The notes under the pieces were generated by a model. It was not told the DNA's origin. It saw only the letters and a program-made list of their open reading frames with translations, and made no database searches. The translations under genes were made by a program, and so were the position numbers. This document shows, one piece after another, positions 34,752-42,729 of a stretch of 64,000 bases of DNA (its first letter is position 1; each line of letters opens with the position of its first letter). The stretch comes from Kineococcus gynurae. Its GTDB lineage: Bacteria > Actinomycetota > Actinomycetes > Actinomycetales > Kineococcaceae. The stretch is taken from the NCBI RefSeq assembly GCF_050871315.1, contig NZ_JBJLRE010000003.1; one strand, given 5' to 3'.

Positions 34752-36367
34752 CCGACGCCGAACTGCTCCGCGCCGCGCACGAGTACGAGAACGCGTTGCG
34801 CGACAACGACCTCGCTGCCCTCGACACCTGGTTCGCCGACGGCCTCGCGACGGTGCGGGCGGAGGGGGGAACCGCCCTGGTGGGGCACGGGGAGATCTCG
34901 GACTACCGGGCCCGCCGGGGTGGGGCCCCGGTGCGCCACCTGCGCCGGGTCCACGTCCGCGAACCGGCCCCCGGGCACGCCGTCACCGTCTCGGAGACCG
35001 AACGCGTCGACGGCGGGTCCGGGTTGCAGACCCAGGTCTGGGAACGACGCGGCGAGGGATGGCGCATCATCGCGGCCCACGTCTCCGGGGCACCCGCGGC
35101 CCCCGTGCCGACCGTCGCCCCGGGACCGGACCGGGCGACGTGGCGGGAGCGCGGCCCCGACGGAGGGGCGCTGGTCCGCGGCTCCGGGCACGGCGAGCTC
35201 GCCGGGGTGCGCGTCGCGGTCAAGGATCTCGTGGACCTGACCGGCCACCGGGTCGGGGCCGGGGTCCCCGCCCACCTGGAGCGGGCGGTCCCGGCCACGC
35301 GCACCGCTCCCGCCCTGCGGGCCCTGCTCGACGCGGGGGCCGACGTGACGGGGATCGCGCAGACCGACGAGTTCGCGTTCTCCCTGATGGGGACGAACGC
35401 GCACTACGGGACGCCGGCGAACGTCGCGGCCCCCGGGCGGACGACCGGGGGTTCCACCAGCGGACCGGCCGCAGCCGTGGCGGTCGGGGCGGCCGACCTG
35501 GGGATCGGCACCGACACCGCCGGGTCGCTGCGGGTGCCGGGGTCGTTCTGCGGCCTCTACGCCTGGCGGCCGACCCACGGGGCGGTGGACGTCGAGGGGG
35601 TCCTCCCGCTCGCGCCGAGTTTCGACACGGTCGGCCTGCTCGCCGCCGAGCCCGCGGTCCTGCTGCGGGCGGGCCGGATCCTGCTGGGTGTCCCGGGGAC
35701 CGTCGAGCGACCGCGGGCCCTGCTGCGCAGCGCGACCCTGTCCGGCCTCGCCGAACCGGCGACCGCGGTCGCGGTGGACGCGGCCCTGACCGCGTTGGCC
35801 GTGCAGACGGGACTTCCCCTGCTGGACGTCGTCGACCTGCCGGGGGGTGAATTCGGGACCGAAGAGGTGCAGGCCTGGACCGCCGCCTTCCGGACGGTGC
35901 AGGCCGCGGAAGCCTGGGCGGCCCACGGACGGTTCGTCGAGGAGAACCCGGGCGCGGTCTCCCCCGCGGTCGAGGCCCGGTTCCGCACTGGGGCCGGGAC
36001 CGACCCGGTCGACGTCGACCTCGCTCGCGAGACGTTGCGGCGCAGCGCCTCACGACTCGCCGCGCTGCTCGCGCACGGATGGTTGACCCTGCCCAGCACC
36101 GCGGGTCCGGCGCCGCTCCTCGACGCCTCCCCGGCGCAGTGGGAGGCCGCCCGGGCGTCGACGCTCCCGTTGACCTCCCTCGCCTCGGGCGCCGGGGTCC
36201 CGGTGCTCGGGTTGCCGTGGGGTCGGGTGGGGGAACTCCCGGTCGGGTTGTCGGTGCTGGCCCCGGCCGGAGCCGACGCCGGCCTCCTGGACCTGCTCAC
36301 GCGGGTGGCCCCCGAGGGTCGGCGGCACCGCGCGACCGAGGAGCGGCCGGGTCAGTCGGCCACGTAG
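34748..36367 (+). CDS. AtzH-like domain fused to an amidase-signature hydrolase
   Basis: A 539-residue two-part protein. Residues about 1-115 form an AtzH/DUF3225-type SnoaL-like domain (Y-E-N-A-L-R-D-N-D-L, then W-E-R-R-G-E-G-W-R-I-I-A-A-H). Residues about 145-539 are an amidase-signature enzyme with a complete Ser-cisSer-Lys triad: Lys159, Ser236 in G-G-S-T-S-G-P and Ser260 in D-T-A-G-S-L-R. AtzH and the AtzE amidase are separate proteins in the cyanuric-acid 1-carboxybiuret pathway, so the fusion suggests a biuret-, allophanate- or oxalurate-like substrate. It is coupled to the acetamidase gene and overlaps the convergent DUF4232 gene by 16 bp. Confidence 0.9.
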   Translation: MTDAELLRAAHEYENALRDNDLAALDTWFADGLATVRAEGGTALVGHGEISDYRARRGGAPVRHLRRVHVREPAPGHAVTVSETERVDGGSGLQTQVWERRGEGWRIIAAHVSGAPAAPVPTVAPGPDRATWRERGPDGGALVRGSGHGELAGVRVAVKDLVDLTGHRVGAGVPAHLERAVPATRTAPALRALLDAGADVTGIAQTDEFAFSLMGTNAHYGTPANVAAPGRTTGGSTSGPAAAVAVGAADLGIGTDTAGSLRVPGSFCGLYAWRPTHGAVDVEGVLPLAPSFDTVGLLAAEPAVLLRAGRILLGVPGTVERPRALLRSATLSGLAEPATAVAVDAALTALAVQTGLPLLDVVDLPGGEFGTEEVQAWTAAFRTVQAAEAWAAHGRFVEENPGAVSPAVEARFRTGAGTDPVDVDLARETLRRSASRLAALLAHGWLTLPSTAGPAPLLDASPAQWEAARASTLPLTSLASGAGVPVLGLPWGRVGELPVGLSVLAPAGADAGLLDLLTRVAPEGRRHRATEERPGQSAT

Positions 36368-37053
36368 GGGGTCTGGACCAGTCGGCCCTGCGCACACACG
36401 GGTCCGAAGTTCCACGGGATCGCGATCGGGGCGATCTGGTCGGGCGGGATGACCAGCAACGACGTGGGGACCGCCTCGCAGTCGCCGGTGGCGGGCTCCC
36501 CCACGGCGGTGTCCGCGGTGCGCGACCAGGTGATGCCCGAACGGGCCCGGTCCCCGGGGGCGAGCACCACCAGGACCGGGGAGTCGTCCGTCCGCTGCTG
36601 GCTGGACAGGATCGTCCCGCCGTCGCTGCGGCCGAGACTGACCCCGCCGAAACCGCGCACGGTGCAGGTGCGGGGCGAGATGTTGGTGAGGGTGATGGTC
36701 GCCGACCCGGCCGCCGCCCCCGCCGTCGCACCCGGGGCCAGGCCCGGGGCCAGGTCCTCGTCGACGCAGGCCACCGGTGCCCCAGCGGCGGACGAGGGCG
36801 GGGGTGACCCGGGGGCCGGGGTCGTCGCGGTCGAGGAGGTCGGCGGGGACGTCTGTGGGGACGTCTGTGGGGATGTCGAAGACGCGGGCGGGTTCGCCGG
36901 GGTCGAGGGGGTCGGGGGCCCGGACGTCGGCGAGGCGGGACCAGCCGTCGGGCTCGGCGGTTCCACGCCGACCCCGCCCTGGAACGAGCACGCGGCGAGC
37001 AGCAGCAGCACCGCGGACGTGACGGGAAGGGCGGGTCGGAGCCGGGGGCGCAC
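36352..37053 (-). CDS. DUF4232 lipoprotein
   Basis: A 233-residue secreted lipoprotein. The signal peptide ends in a lipobox L-L-A-A-C near residue 23. A Pro/Ser/Thr-rich linker follows up to about residue 90, then a DUF4232 beta domain with paired cysteines (A-C-V-D-E-D, R-T-C-T-V-R-G-F-G-G-V-S-L, G-D-C-E, P-V-C-A-Q). The family is common on actinobacterial surfaces and its role is unknown. The GTG start places a short basic stretch before the hydrophobic core. It is divergent from the two-component system by 34 bp, so the system could respond to or control it; that is inference. Confidence 0.88.
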   Translation of the reverse strand: MRPRLRPALPVTSAVLLLLAACSFQGGVGVEPPSPTAGPASPTSGPPTPSTPANPPASSTSPQTSPQTSPPTSSTATTPAPGSPPPSSAAGAPVACVDEDLAPGLAPGATAGAAAGSATITLTNISPRTCTVRGFGGVSLGRSDGGTILSSQQRTDDSPVLVVLAPGDRARSGITWSRTADTAVGEPATGDCEAVPTSLLVIPPDQIAPIAIPWNFGPVCAQGRLVQTPYVAD

Positions 37054-37087
37054 GGCCTCATCCTGCCCCCGGGGGGATGATCGGGAC

Positions 37088-37795
37088 GTGCCGACCATCC
37101 TGCTCGCCGACGACGAGACGGCGATCACCGACAACCTGGCGCCGCTGCTGTCCCGCGCGGGTTTCGACGTGGTCGTCGCCCACGACGGGGAGGAGGCGCT
37201 GGCCCGGGTCCGGGCCCGGCGCCCGGACCTCGTCGTGCTGGACGTGATGATGCCCCGCCTCGACGGCCGGGCCGTGCTGCGGACCCTGCGCCGGGAGAAG
37301 ATCGAGACCCCGGTCATCCTGCTGACCCAGGTCGGCGAGTCCAGCGAGCGGGCGATGGCGCTGGAGGAGGGGGCCGACGACTACCTGAACAAACCCTTCG
37401 ACCCGCAGGAACTCACCGCCCGCATCCGCGCGGTGCTGCGGCGGCAGGAGGGGACCGGAGGCGGGGGGCTCGGGCAGTCCTCACGGTTGCGCAGCGGGCC
37501 GGTGCTGCTCGACCGGGTCTCCCAACGGGTCTGGAAGGGCGAGCGCGAGGTGGTCCTCACACCCCGCGCCACCGCCCTGCTGGCGTACCTCATGACCCAT
37601 CCGGACGAGGTCATGACCCGGGAACGGTTGCTCGAGGCGGTCTGGGGGTGGAGCTACCAGACGAGCACCCGGTCGGTGGACACCCGCGTCGCCGAACTGC
37701 GCCGGGAACTCGAGGACGACTCCGCCGCCCCGCGGTTGATCACGACGGTGCTGGGTACCGGCTACCGGTTCTCCGGTCACGTCGAGCGGGCCTGA
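37088..37795 (+). CDS. OmpR-family response regulator
   Basis: A 235-residue DNA-binding response regulator. The receiver domain (1-120) has the acidic pair D8/D9, the phospho-acceptor Asp52 in V-V-L-D-V-M-M-P and Lys102 in D-Y-L-N-K-P-F. The winged-helix output domain (about 138-235) has V-L-T-P-R-A-T-A-L-L, S-V-D-T-R-V-A-E-L-R-R and the closing G-T-G-Y-R-F. The GTG directly precedes the first strand and follows GATGAT by six bases, consistent with a leaderless transcript. One base separates it from the histidine kinase gene. Confidence 0.95.
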   Translation: MPTILLADDETAITDNLAPLLSRAGFDVVVAHDGEEALARVRARRPDLVVLDVMMPRLDGRAVLRTLRREKIETPVILLTQVGESSERAMALEEGADDYLNKPFDPQELTARIRAVLRRQEGTGGGGLGQSSRLRSGPVLLDRVSQRVWKGEREVVLTPRATALLAYLMTHPDEVMTRERLLEAVWGWSYQTSTRSVDTRVAELRRELEDDSAAPRLITTVLGTGYRFSGHVERA

Positions 37796-37796
37796 C

Positions 37797-38747
37797 GTGC
37801 GCGTCCGCCCCTTCCTCGCCCCGGTCGTCGTCGCGCTGCTGACCGCCGCCCTCGCCCTGGGGTGGGGGTCCGGGTGGTGGCCCGGCGGGCAGGACCGGGT
37901 GACGGCCGAGGTCGGTGCGCGGCCCGCGGACTGGACCCTCGCCCTCGGCGGGGTCCTCGTCCTGGCGCTCGTCCTGCGGGGTGCTCGACGGCGACGACGG
38001 GAGCGGGAACGCGGGCGCCGCGAGCGACGGTTGCGAACCGAGGTCGCGGACCGGGCGACCCGGGACCGGCAGCTGCTGCTGGGACGGTTGGACCACGAGC
38101 TCAAGAACCCGCTGACCGCGATGCGGGTGGCCCTGGCCAACGTCGCGGCGGCGGAGACCCCTGCGGCGCAGAAGGATCGGGGCCTGCGCAGCATCGAGGA
38201 GCAGGTCCTGCGGTTGAGCCGGCTCACGGCCGACCTGCGCAAGATCGCCGACGTCGAGACCAGCCCGCTGACCCGCCGCCCGGTGGACGTCACGGCCCTG
38301 CTGGAGGAGGCGGTCGAGATCGTCGGTGAGCAACCCCGCGCCGAGGGGCGGCGGATCAGCGTGGACGTCCCCCGGGCCCCGTGGCCGTTGCCCGCGGTCG
38401 ACGGTGACGCGGACCTGCTCACCCTGGCCGTGGTGAACCTCGTCGACAACGCCGTGAAGTACACCCCGGCAGGAGGTCGGGTGGAGATCCGTGGCCGGGA
38501 GACCCCCGAGGGGGTCCTGGTCGAGGTGGCCGACACGGGGCAGGGGATCCCCGCCGACGACCTCCCGCACGTCTGGGACGAACTGTTCCGCAGCCAGTCG
38601 GCGCGGTCCGTCACCGGCAGCGGACTCGGGTTGCCCCTCGTCCGGGCCGTCGTGGAACGGCACGGGGGCCGGGTGTCGATCGAGAGCCGGGAGGGGGCGG
38701 GAACCGTCGTCCGGGCCGTCCTGCCGGTGCCGACCGAGCGGGACTGA
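37797..38747 (+). CDS. sensor histidine kinase
   Basis: A 316-residue membrane kinase and partner of the regulator upstream. Two transmembrane helices (about residues 5-23 and 46-61) enclose only about 20 external residues, so it may sense the membrane or an intramembrane signal and not a large ligand. The H-box is L-D-H-E-L-K-N-P-L with His100. The N-box is N-L-V-D-N-A-V-K-Y-T near 216, then A-D-T-G-Q-G-I-P near 247 and G-S-G-L-G-L-P-L near 277. It starts at GTG one base after the regulator stop. Confidence 0.94.
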   Translation: MRVRPFLAPVVVALLTAALALGWGSGWWPGGQDRVTAEVGARPADWTLALGGVLVLALVLRGARRRRRERERGRRERRLRTEVADRATRDRQLLLGRLDHELKNPLTAMRVALANVAAAETPAAQKDRGLRSIEEQVLRLSRLTADLRKIADVETSPLTRRPVDVTALLEEAVEIVGEQPRAEGRRISVDVPRAPWPLPAVDGDADLLTLAVVNLVDNAVKYTPAGGRVEIRGRETPEGVLVEVADTGQGIPADDLPHVWDELFRSQSARSVTGSGLGLPLVRAVVERHGGRVSIESREGAGTVVRAVLPVPTERD

Positions 38748-38773
38748 CCCCGCCGCGGCCACCCCTCCCCACC

Positions 38774-38792
38774 CCCCGTGATCAAGGAATCC
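38774..38792. repeat. half copy of the GTGATCAAGGAAT element
   Basis: CCCCGTGATCAAGGAATCC, preceded by a C-rich run, lies 27 bp after the histidine kinase stop. It matches one arm of the inverted repeats at 8354 and 57335, but no second arm follows. The downstream bases are instead another GC-rich stretch (GCCGGGCCGCGCGGGC). Confidence 0.75.
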
Positions 38793-38878
38793 GCCGGGCC
38801 GCGCGGGCGTGTTCCCATCTCGACACACGCTGTCCCGGAACGGTGGCACCACGGTCACCGCGGCGCCACACCGCGTCC

Positions 38879-38884
38879 CTAGCG
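38879..38884 (+). promoter_or_regulatory. -10 hexamer of the secreted beta-repeat protein gene
   Basis: TAGCGT, the form recurring ahead of several genes in this window, lies 73 bp before the ATG. No strong -35 is seen. Transcription from here would give a leader of about 65 nt that includes a good GAGGAG ribosome site. Confidence 0.4.
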
Positions 38885-38957
38885 TTGTCGACGTGGCCGC
38901 ATGAGCGGTCACGAACCCACGGTCCGGGGGATCGGATCCCCCGTCGAGGAGAACATC

Positions 38958-39686
38958 ATGCGTGGCAAGATCACCGTTGCTGCCGCCCTGCTCGCCACCG
39001 CCGGTCTGGCCGGGGCGGGTGCCGCCATCGCCGCCCCCACCGTGCCGACGGCGACGCCCATCCACTTCGCCGCCGGGGCCACGTCGGCCCACGTGGCGGG
39101 CAAGGTCGCCGCGCACGGCGACCAGCGGTACACCTTCGACGCCCGCGCGGGCCAGCGGGCCACGTTTCATCTGGCCCGCAGCACGTCGGCGATGACCTGG
39201 ACGCTGGTCGGTCCGACCGGGCCGGCCGTCCACGACGCCCGCAGCCCGCGGCAGAGCGACTTCGCGTACACGCTGCCCGAGACCGGGCGCTACTACGTCG
39301 ACATCGTCTCGTCGCGTCCGGCGAGCTACGACCTCACGCTCTCGATCCCCGCCCCGCGATCCGGCGGCACCACGGCCGGGGCGATCGTCTTCGCCCCGGG
39401 GGCGACGTCCGCCACCGTCACGGGCCGCCGGGGTTCGGCGGCCGCCTCGACCGACTACCGCTTCGACGCCCGCGCCGGGCAGCGGGCGAGCATCACGTTC
39501 ACCGATTCCAGTCCGCTCGGGACCTGGGACCTGGTGGCCCCCGACGGCAGCCCGTTGCACAACCAGATGACCAGCGAGCAGGCCCACGGCACGTTCACGC
39601 TGCCCGCCACCGGGACCTACCGGCTCACCGTTCAGTCACCGGCGCACAGCCACTACGCGCTCACGCTGTCGATCCCGCGGGGTTGA
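38958..39686 (+). CDS. secreted protein with two tandem PPC-like beta domains
   Basis: A 242-residue exported protein. The signal peptide (about residues 1-29) is M-R-G-K, a hydrophobic core rich in Ala/Leu/Gly, then A-I-A-A-P. Two homologous beta-sandwich repeats follow, about residues 33-132 and 140-242. Each runs F-A-P/A-G-A-T-S-A, then Y-x-F-D-A-R-A-G-Q-R-A, a W-x-L-V-x-P-x-G strand and a closing T-G-x-Y-x-x-x-V...Y-x-L-T-L-S-I-P. This resembles bacterial pre-peptidase C-terminal domains, but no protease is attached. Function is unknown; a surface or adhesion-like role is a guess. GAGGAG precedes the chosen ATG. Confidence 0.85.
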   Translation: MRGKITVAAALLATAGLAGAGAAIAAPTVPTATPIHFAAGATSAHVAGKVAAHGDQRYTFDARAGQRATFHLARSTSAMTWTLVGPTGPAVHDARSPRQSDFAYTLPETGRYYVDIVSSRPASYDLTLSIPAPRSGGTTAGAIVFAPGATSATVTGRRGSAAASTDYRFDARAGQRASITFTDSSPLGTWDLVAPDGSPLHNQMTSEQAHGTFTLPATGTYRLTVQSPAHSHYALTLSIPRG

Positions 39687-39721
39687 GGCGCGGGGCCGGG
39701 TCCGGGGCGTAGCGTGCGGCC

Positions 39722-40354
39722 ATGCCCCGACTGCTGCACCTGGACTCCTCCGCCGACCTCACCGGGTCCCGTTCCCGCGCCATCACCGCCGCGCTGGCCG
39801 AGGCCTGGGCGGCCCGGGGCGAGGACTACGAGGTGGTGCGGCGCGACCTGCACACCGACCCGCTGCCCCACATCCCCCACCCGGAACTGCACTGGGCCGC
39901 CGCCGACCGGACCGCGGGCACCGTCGTCCCCACCGAGTGGGAGACGTTGCAGCGCAGCGTCATCGAGGAGCTGTCCAGTGTCGACGCGGTCGTCGTCGGG
40001 GCGCCGCTCTACAACTACACGGTGCCCTCGACGCTGAAGGTCTGGCTGGACTGCATCCACGTCCCCGGGGTGATGTTCGGGGCGGGCACCGAACCCATGA
40101 CCGGTCGACCGGCGGTCGTCGTCAGCAGCCGCGGCGCCGTCTACGACGAGGGCACCCCGACCGAGGGGTGGGACCACGGTGTCCCGGTCCTGAAGATCAT
40201 CCTGGGTGACGCGCTGCGCATGGACGTCACCGTCGTGCAGACCAGCATCACCCTGGCCCACCGGGTGCCCGACCTCGCCGGGTTCGCCGACCGCAGCGAC
40301 GCCGAGTTCGCGGCGGCCCTGGACCGCGCCCGGGAGCTCGGCTCGACCCTCTGA
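39722..40354 (+). CDS. azoR: FMN-dependent NADH-azoreductase
   Basis: A 210-residue flavodoxin-fold quinone/azo reductase. The N-terminal phosphate loop is D-S-S-A-D-L-T-G-S-R-S near residues 8-18, the isoalloxazine region A-P-L-Y-N-Y-T-V-P-S-T-L-K near 94, and V-S-S-R-G-A-V-Y near 138. It reduces quinones and azo compounds with NADH as a homodimer, usually a protective role. The ATG is six bases after TAGCGT (39710-39715), a leaderless signature. It stands alone between unrelated genes. Confidence 0.93.
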   Translation: MPRLLHLDSSADLTGSRSRAITAALAEAWAARGEDYEVVRRDLHTDPLPHIPHPELHWAAADRTAGTVVPTEWETLQRSVIEELSSVDAVVVGAPLYNYTVPSTLKVWLDCIHVPGVMFGAGTEPMTGRPAVVVSSRGAVYDEGTPTEGWDHGVPVLKIILGDALRMDVTVVQTSITLAHRVPDLAGFADRSDAEFAAALDRARELGSTL

Positions 40355-40395
40355 CCCGGACGGAACCGGGGCGGCCCGAGGCGCGTCGGAGGACC

Positions 40396-40800
40396 ATGCT
40401 GATCCGCCCGTACGGGCCCGTCGCGCTCCTCCTGGTCTCGTCGACCGTCGGCACCTCGTGCACCGGCGCCATCGCATGCACCGACGAGGGATCACCGAGC
40501 GGCATCCAGGTCGACGGATCGGCCTACGACGTCGCCGCCCCGGCCGAACGGGGTCCACGCTCCCTGGAGGTCTGTGCCGCGGACCGGTGCTCGGAGTTGG
40601 ACACCGCCTACTGGCCGGTCGAGGACGGCATGTTCCCCGCCCCCCTCTCGATCGAAGAGACACCCGATCCGGTCACGGTGACGTTCCGCGTCCACCACAC
40701 CGACAGCGGCCTCCTGGTGCAGGAGAGCACGGTGACCGTTCCGACCCTGCCCGTCGTCTACCCCAGCTTCGGAAGGGGTTGTGAGCGCGAAGGCCGCTGA
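40396..40800 (+). CDS. small secreted lipoprotein, possibly truncated
   Basis: A 134-residue orphan. The N-terminus is a signal peptide ending in a lipobox V-G-T-S-C at about residue 22. A mainly beta domain follows, with C-A-A-D-R-C near 60 and a late G-C. No family was recognised. The frame stops at TGA (40798), yet the next 28 codons in the same frame stay open with typical third-position GC and read as a plausible strand-rich end (R-L-D-A-D-G-N-L-G-P-G-D-L-T-L). The gene may therefore carry a nonsense mutation or use a leaky stop. GGAGG lies three bases before the ATG. Confidence 0.7.
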   Translation: MLIRPYGPVALLLVSSTVGTSCTGAIACTDEGSPSGIQVDGSAYDVAAPAERGPRSLEVCAADRCSELDTAYWPVEDGMFPAPLSIEETPDPVTVTFRVHHTDSGLLVQESTVTVPTLPVVYPSFGRGCEREGR

Positions 40801-40887
40801 ACCTCGGTCCGGCTCGACGCCGACGGGAACCTCGGACCCGGTGACCTCACGCTGCCGGCAAACCTTCGCCCCGGCGAGGAGAATTGA
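40801..40887 (+). pseudogene. in-frame continuation after the lipoprotein stop
   Basis: Directly after the TGA the same frame stays open to a second TGA, with coding-like codon choice. It reads as a natural C-terminus (V-R-L-D-A-D-G-N-L, ending G-E-E-N). It has no start or ribosome site of its own. It is either the lost tail of the lipoprotein or chance. Confidence 0.4.
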
Positions 40888-40901
40888 ACCGGAGAGCCGG
40901 T

Positions 40902-41207
40902 TCAGACCTCGAACTGCACCCGGGCGACGTCGACGCAGACCTCGACGATGCGGGCCCGGTGCACGTTGTGCTCGGGGTCGACGTCGTAGGCGCGGTACGC
41001 CTCGGCGTCGACCCAGTCGTTGGTGATGGCGAAACTCCACGCCCCGGCGCGCAACCCCGCGTCGAGGCCGACCCGGTTGTCCAGCAGACCCGGGAGGCGC
41101 AGCGCGGCGATCCCGCGCAACCCGTCGCGGAGTTGCGCGAGATCGGCCGCGGCCGACTCCTCGGACCCGGACGACCGCAGCCGCCCGAGCACTACGTTGC
41201 GGATCAT
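40902..41207 (-). CDS. Dabb (stress-responsive alpha/beta barrel) family protein
   Basis: A 101-residue small ferredoxin-like barrel protein. It opens with M-I-R-N-V-V-L-G-R-L and has the central W-S-F-A-I-T-N-D-W-V-D-A-E-A-Y strand-helix. A Y-D-V-D-P-E-H segment near 74-80 contains the conserved histidine of the family. Such proteins dimerise, and some are cyclases or heme/phenolic-binding proteins; the role here is unknown. It starts 12 bp after the argG stop on the same strand, so it is probably co-transcribed with argG. Confidence 0.88.
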   Translation of the reverse strand: MIRNVVLGRLRSSGSEESAAADLAQLRDGLRGIAALRLPGLLDNRVGLDAGLRAGAWSFAITNDWVDAEAYRAYDVDPEHNVHRARIVEVCVDVARVQFEV

Positions 41208-41219
41208 CGGGCCGGACCG

Positions 41220-42668
41220 TCAGTCGGTCCCGGCCTCCATGGCGGCGCGGGTCAGCGCCGCGTCGTCGACCGACAGCGCACCGGCGGAGGCGATCTCCTC
41301 GGCCCCACCGGCGTCCATCGCCCCGATGAGTCCGGTGGCCGCGGCCTGGGCCGCCCCGATGGGGGCAGCGGTCGAGCCGCCGACGAGGCCGAGCACGGCG
41401 TACTGCTCCAGCTTGGAGCGCGAGTCGGCGATGTCGAGGTTGCGCATGGTCAGCTGCCCGATGCGGTCGGTCGGGCCGAAGGCGGAGTCCTCGGTGCGCT
41501 CCATCGACAGCTTGTCGGGGTGGTAGCTGAACGCGGGCCCGGTGGTGTCGACGATCGAGTAGTCCTCCCCGCGCCGCAGCCGCAGCGTCACCTCACCGGT
41601 GACGGCCATGCCGACCCAGCGCTGCAACGACTCCCGGAGCATGAGGGCCTGCGGGTCGAGCCAGCGACCCTCGTACATGAGCCGACCCAGGCGGCGGCCC
41701 TCGTTGTGGTAGCTGGCGAGGGTGTCCTCGTTGTGGATCGCGTTGACGAGGCGCTCGTAGGCGGCGTGCAGCAGGGCCATGCCCGGCGCCTCGTAGATGC
41801 CGCGGGACTTGGCCTCGATGATGCGGTTCTCGATCTGGTCGGACATCCCCAGCCCGTGCCGACCACCGATCTTGTTGGCCTCGAGGACGAGGTCGACCGC
41901 GGTCGCGAAGGTGGACCCGTTGATGGTGGTGGGCCGACCCTGCTCGAACCCGATGGTGACGTCCTCGGTGGGGATCTCGACACCCTCGTCCCAGAACCGC
42001 ACGCCCATGATCGGCTGCACGATCTCCAGGCCGGTGTCGAGGTGCTCCAGGGACTTCGCCTCGTGCGTCGCGCCCCAGATGTTGGCGTCGGTGGAGTACG
42101 CCTTCTCCGTCGAGTCGCGGTAGGGCAGGTCGTGCGCCTGCAGCCACTCCGACATCTCCTTGCGCCCACCGAGCTCCCCGACGAAGGCGGAGTCCAGCCA
42201 GGGCTTGTAGATGCGCAGTCCGGGGTTGGCCAGCAGGCCGTAGCGGTAGAACCGCTCGATGTCGTTGCCCTTGTAGGTGGACCCGTCGCCCCAGATCTGG
42301 ACGTCGTCCTCGAGCATGGCGCGGACCAGCAGGGTGCCGGTCACGGCGCGACCGAGCGGGGTCGTGTTGAAGTAGGCGCGACCGCCGGTGCGGATGTGGA
42401 AGGCGCCGCAGGTGAGAGCGGCGAGACCCTCCTCGACGAGGGCGGCCTTGCAGTCGACCAGGCGCGCCAGCTCGGCCCCGTAGGCGCTGGCCCGGCCGGG
42501 GACCGAGTCGATGTCGGGCTCGTCGTACTGACCGATGTCCGCGGTGTACGTGCAGGGCACCGCGCCCTTGTCGCGCATCCAGGCGACAGCGACGGAGGTG
42601 TCGAGGCCGCCGGAGAAGGCGATCCCGACGCGCTCACCGACGGGCAGGGAGGTCAGCACCTTAGACAT
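41220..42668 (-). CDS. argG: argininosuccinate synthase
   Basis: Joins citrulline and aspartate with ATP in arginine synthesis. The 482-residue product is the long (class II, E. coli-like) form. The N-type ATP loop F-S-G-G-L-D-T-S is at residues 19-26, Y-T-A-D-I-G-Q-Y-D near 41, W-G-D-G-S-T-Y-K-G-N-D near 127 and K-P-W-L-D near 150. A short C-terminal extension is rich in Ala/Gly. The ATG at 42668 is chosen because the promoter -10 lies seven bases upstream; the earlier in-frame start would precede the promoter. Confidence 0.97.
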   Translation of the reverse strand: MSKVLTSLPVGERVGIAFSGGLDTSVAVAWMRDKGAVPCTYTADIGQYDEPDIDSVPGRASAYGAELARLVDCKAALVEEGLAALTCGAFHIRTGGRAYFNTTPLGRAVTGTLLVRAMLEDDVQIWGDGSTYKGNDIERFYRYGLLANPGLRIYKPWLDSAFVGELGGRKEMSEWLQAHDLPYRDSTEKAYSTDANIWGATHEAKSLEHLDTGLEIVQPIMGVRFWDEGVEIPTEDVTIGFEQGRPTTINGSTFATAVDLVLEANKIGGRHGLGMSDQIENRIIEAKSRGIYEAPGMALLHAAYERLVNAIHNEDTLASYHNEGRRLGRLMYEGRWLDPQALMLRESLQRWVGMAVTGEVTLRLRRGEDYSIVDTTGPAFSYHPDKLSMERTEDSAFGPTDRIGQLTMRNLDIADSRSKLEQYAVLGLVGGSTAAPIGAAQAAATGLIGAMDAGGAEEIASAGALSVDDAALTRAAMEAGTD

Positions 42669-42675
42669 GTGGGTG

Positions 42676-42704
42676 ATTATGCACCCTGCTGCATGTCCAT
42701 ACAA
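42676..42704 (-). promoter_or_regulatory. argG promoter with ATGCA-N6-TGCAT inverted repeat
   Basis: On the minus strand TTGTAT (-35), 17 bases and CATAAT (-10, 42681-42676) end seven bases before the ATG, so transcription should start at or next to the start codon. The spacer and -10 contain ATGCA-GCAGGG-TGCAT (42679-42694), which resembles half-sites of arginine repressor boxes (ArgR, known family motif rich in TGCAT/ATGCA). ArgR binding is inference. Confidence 0.65.
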
Positions 42705-42729
42705 CCACCGACCTCCCGGCCCGCCCGGG

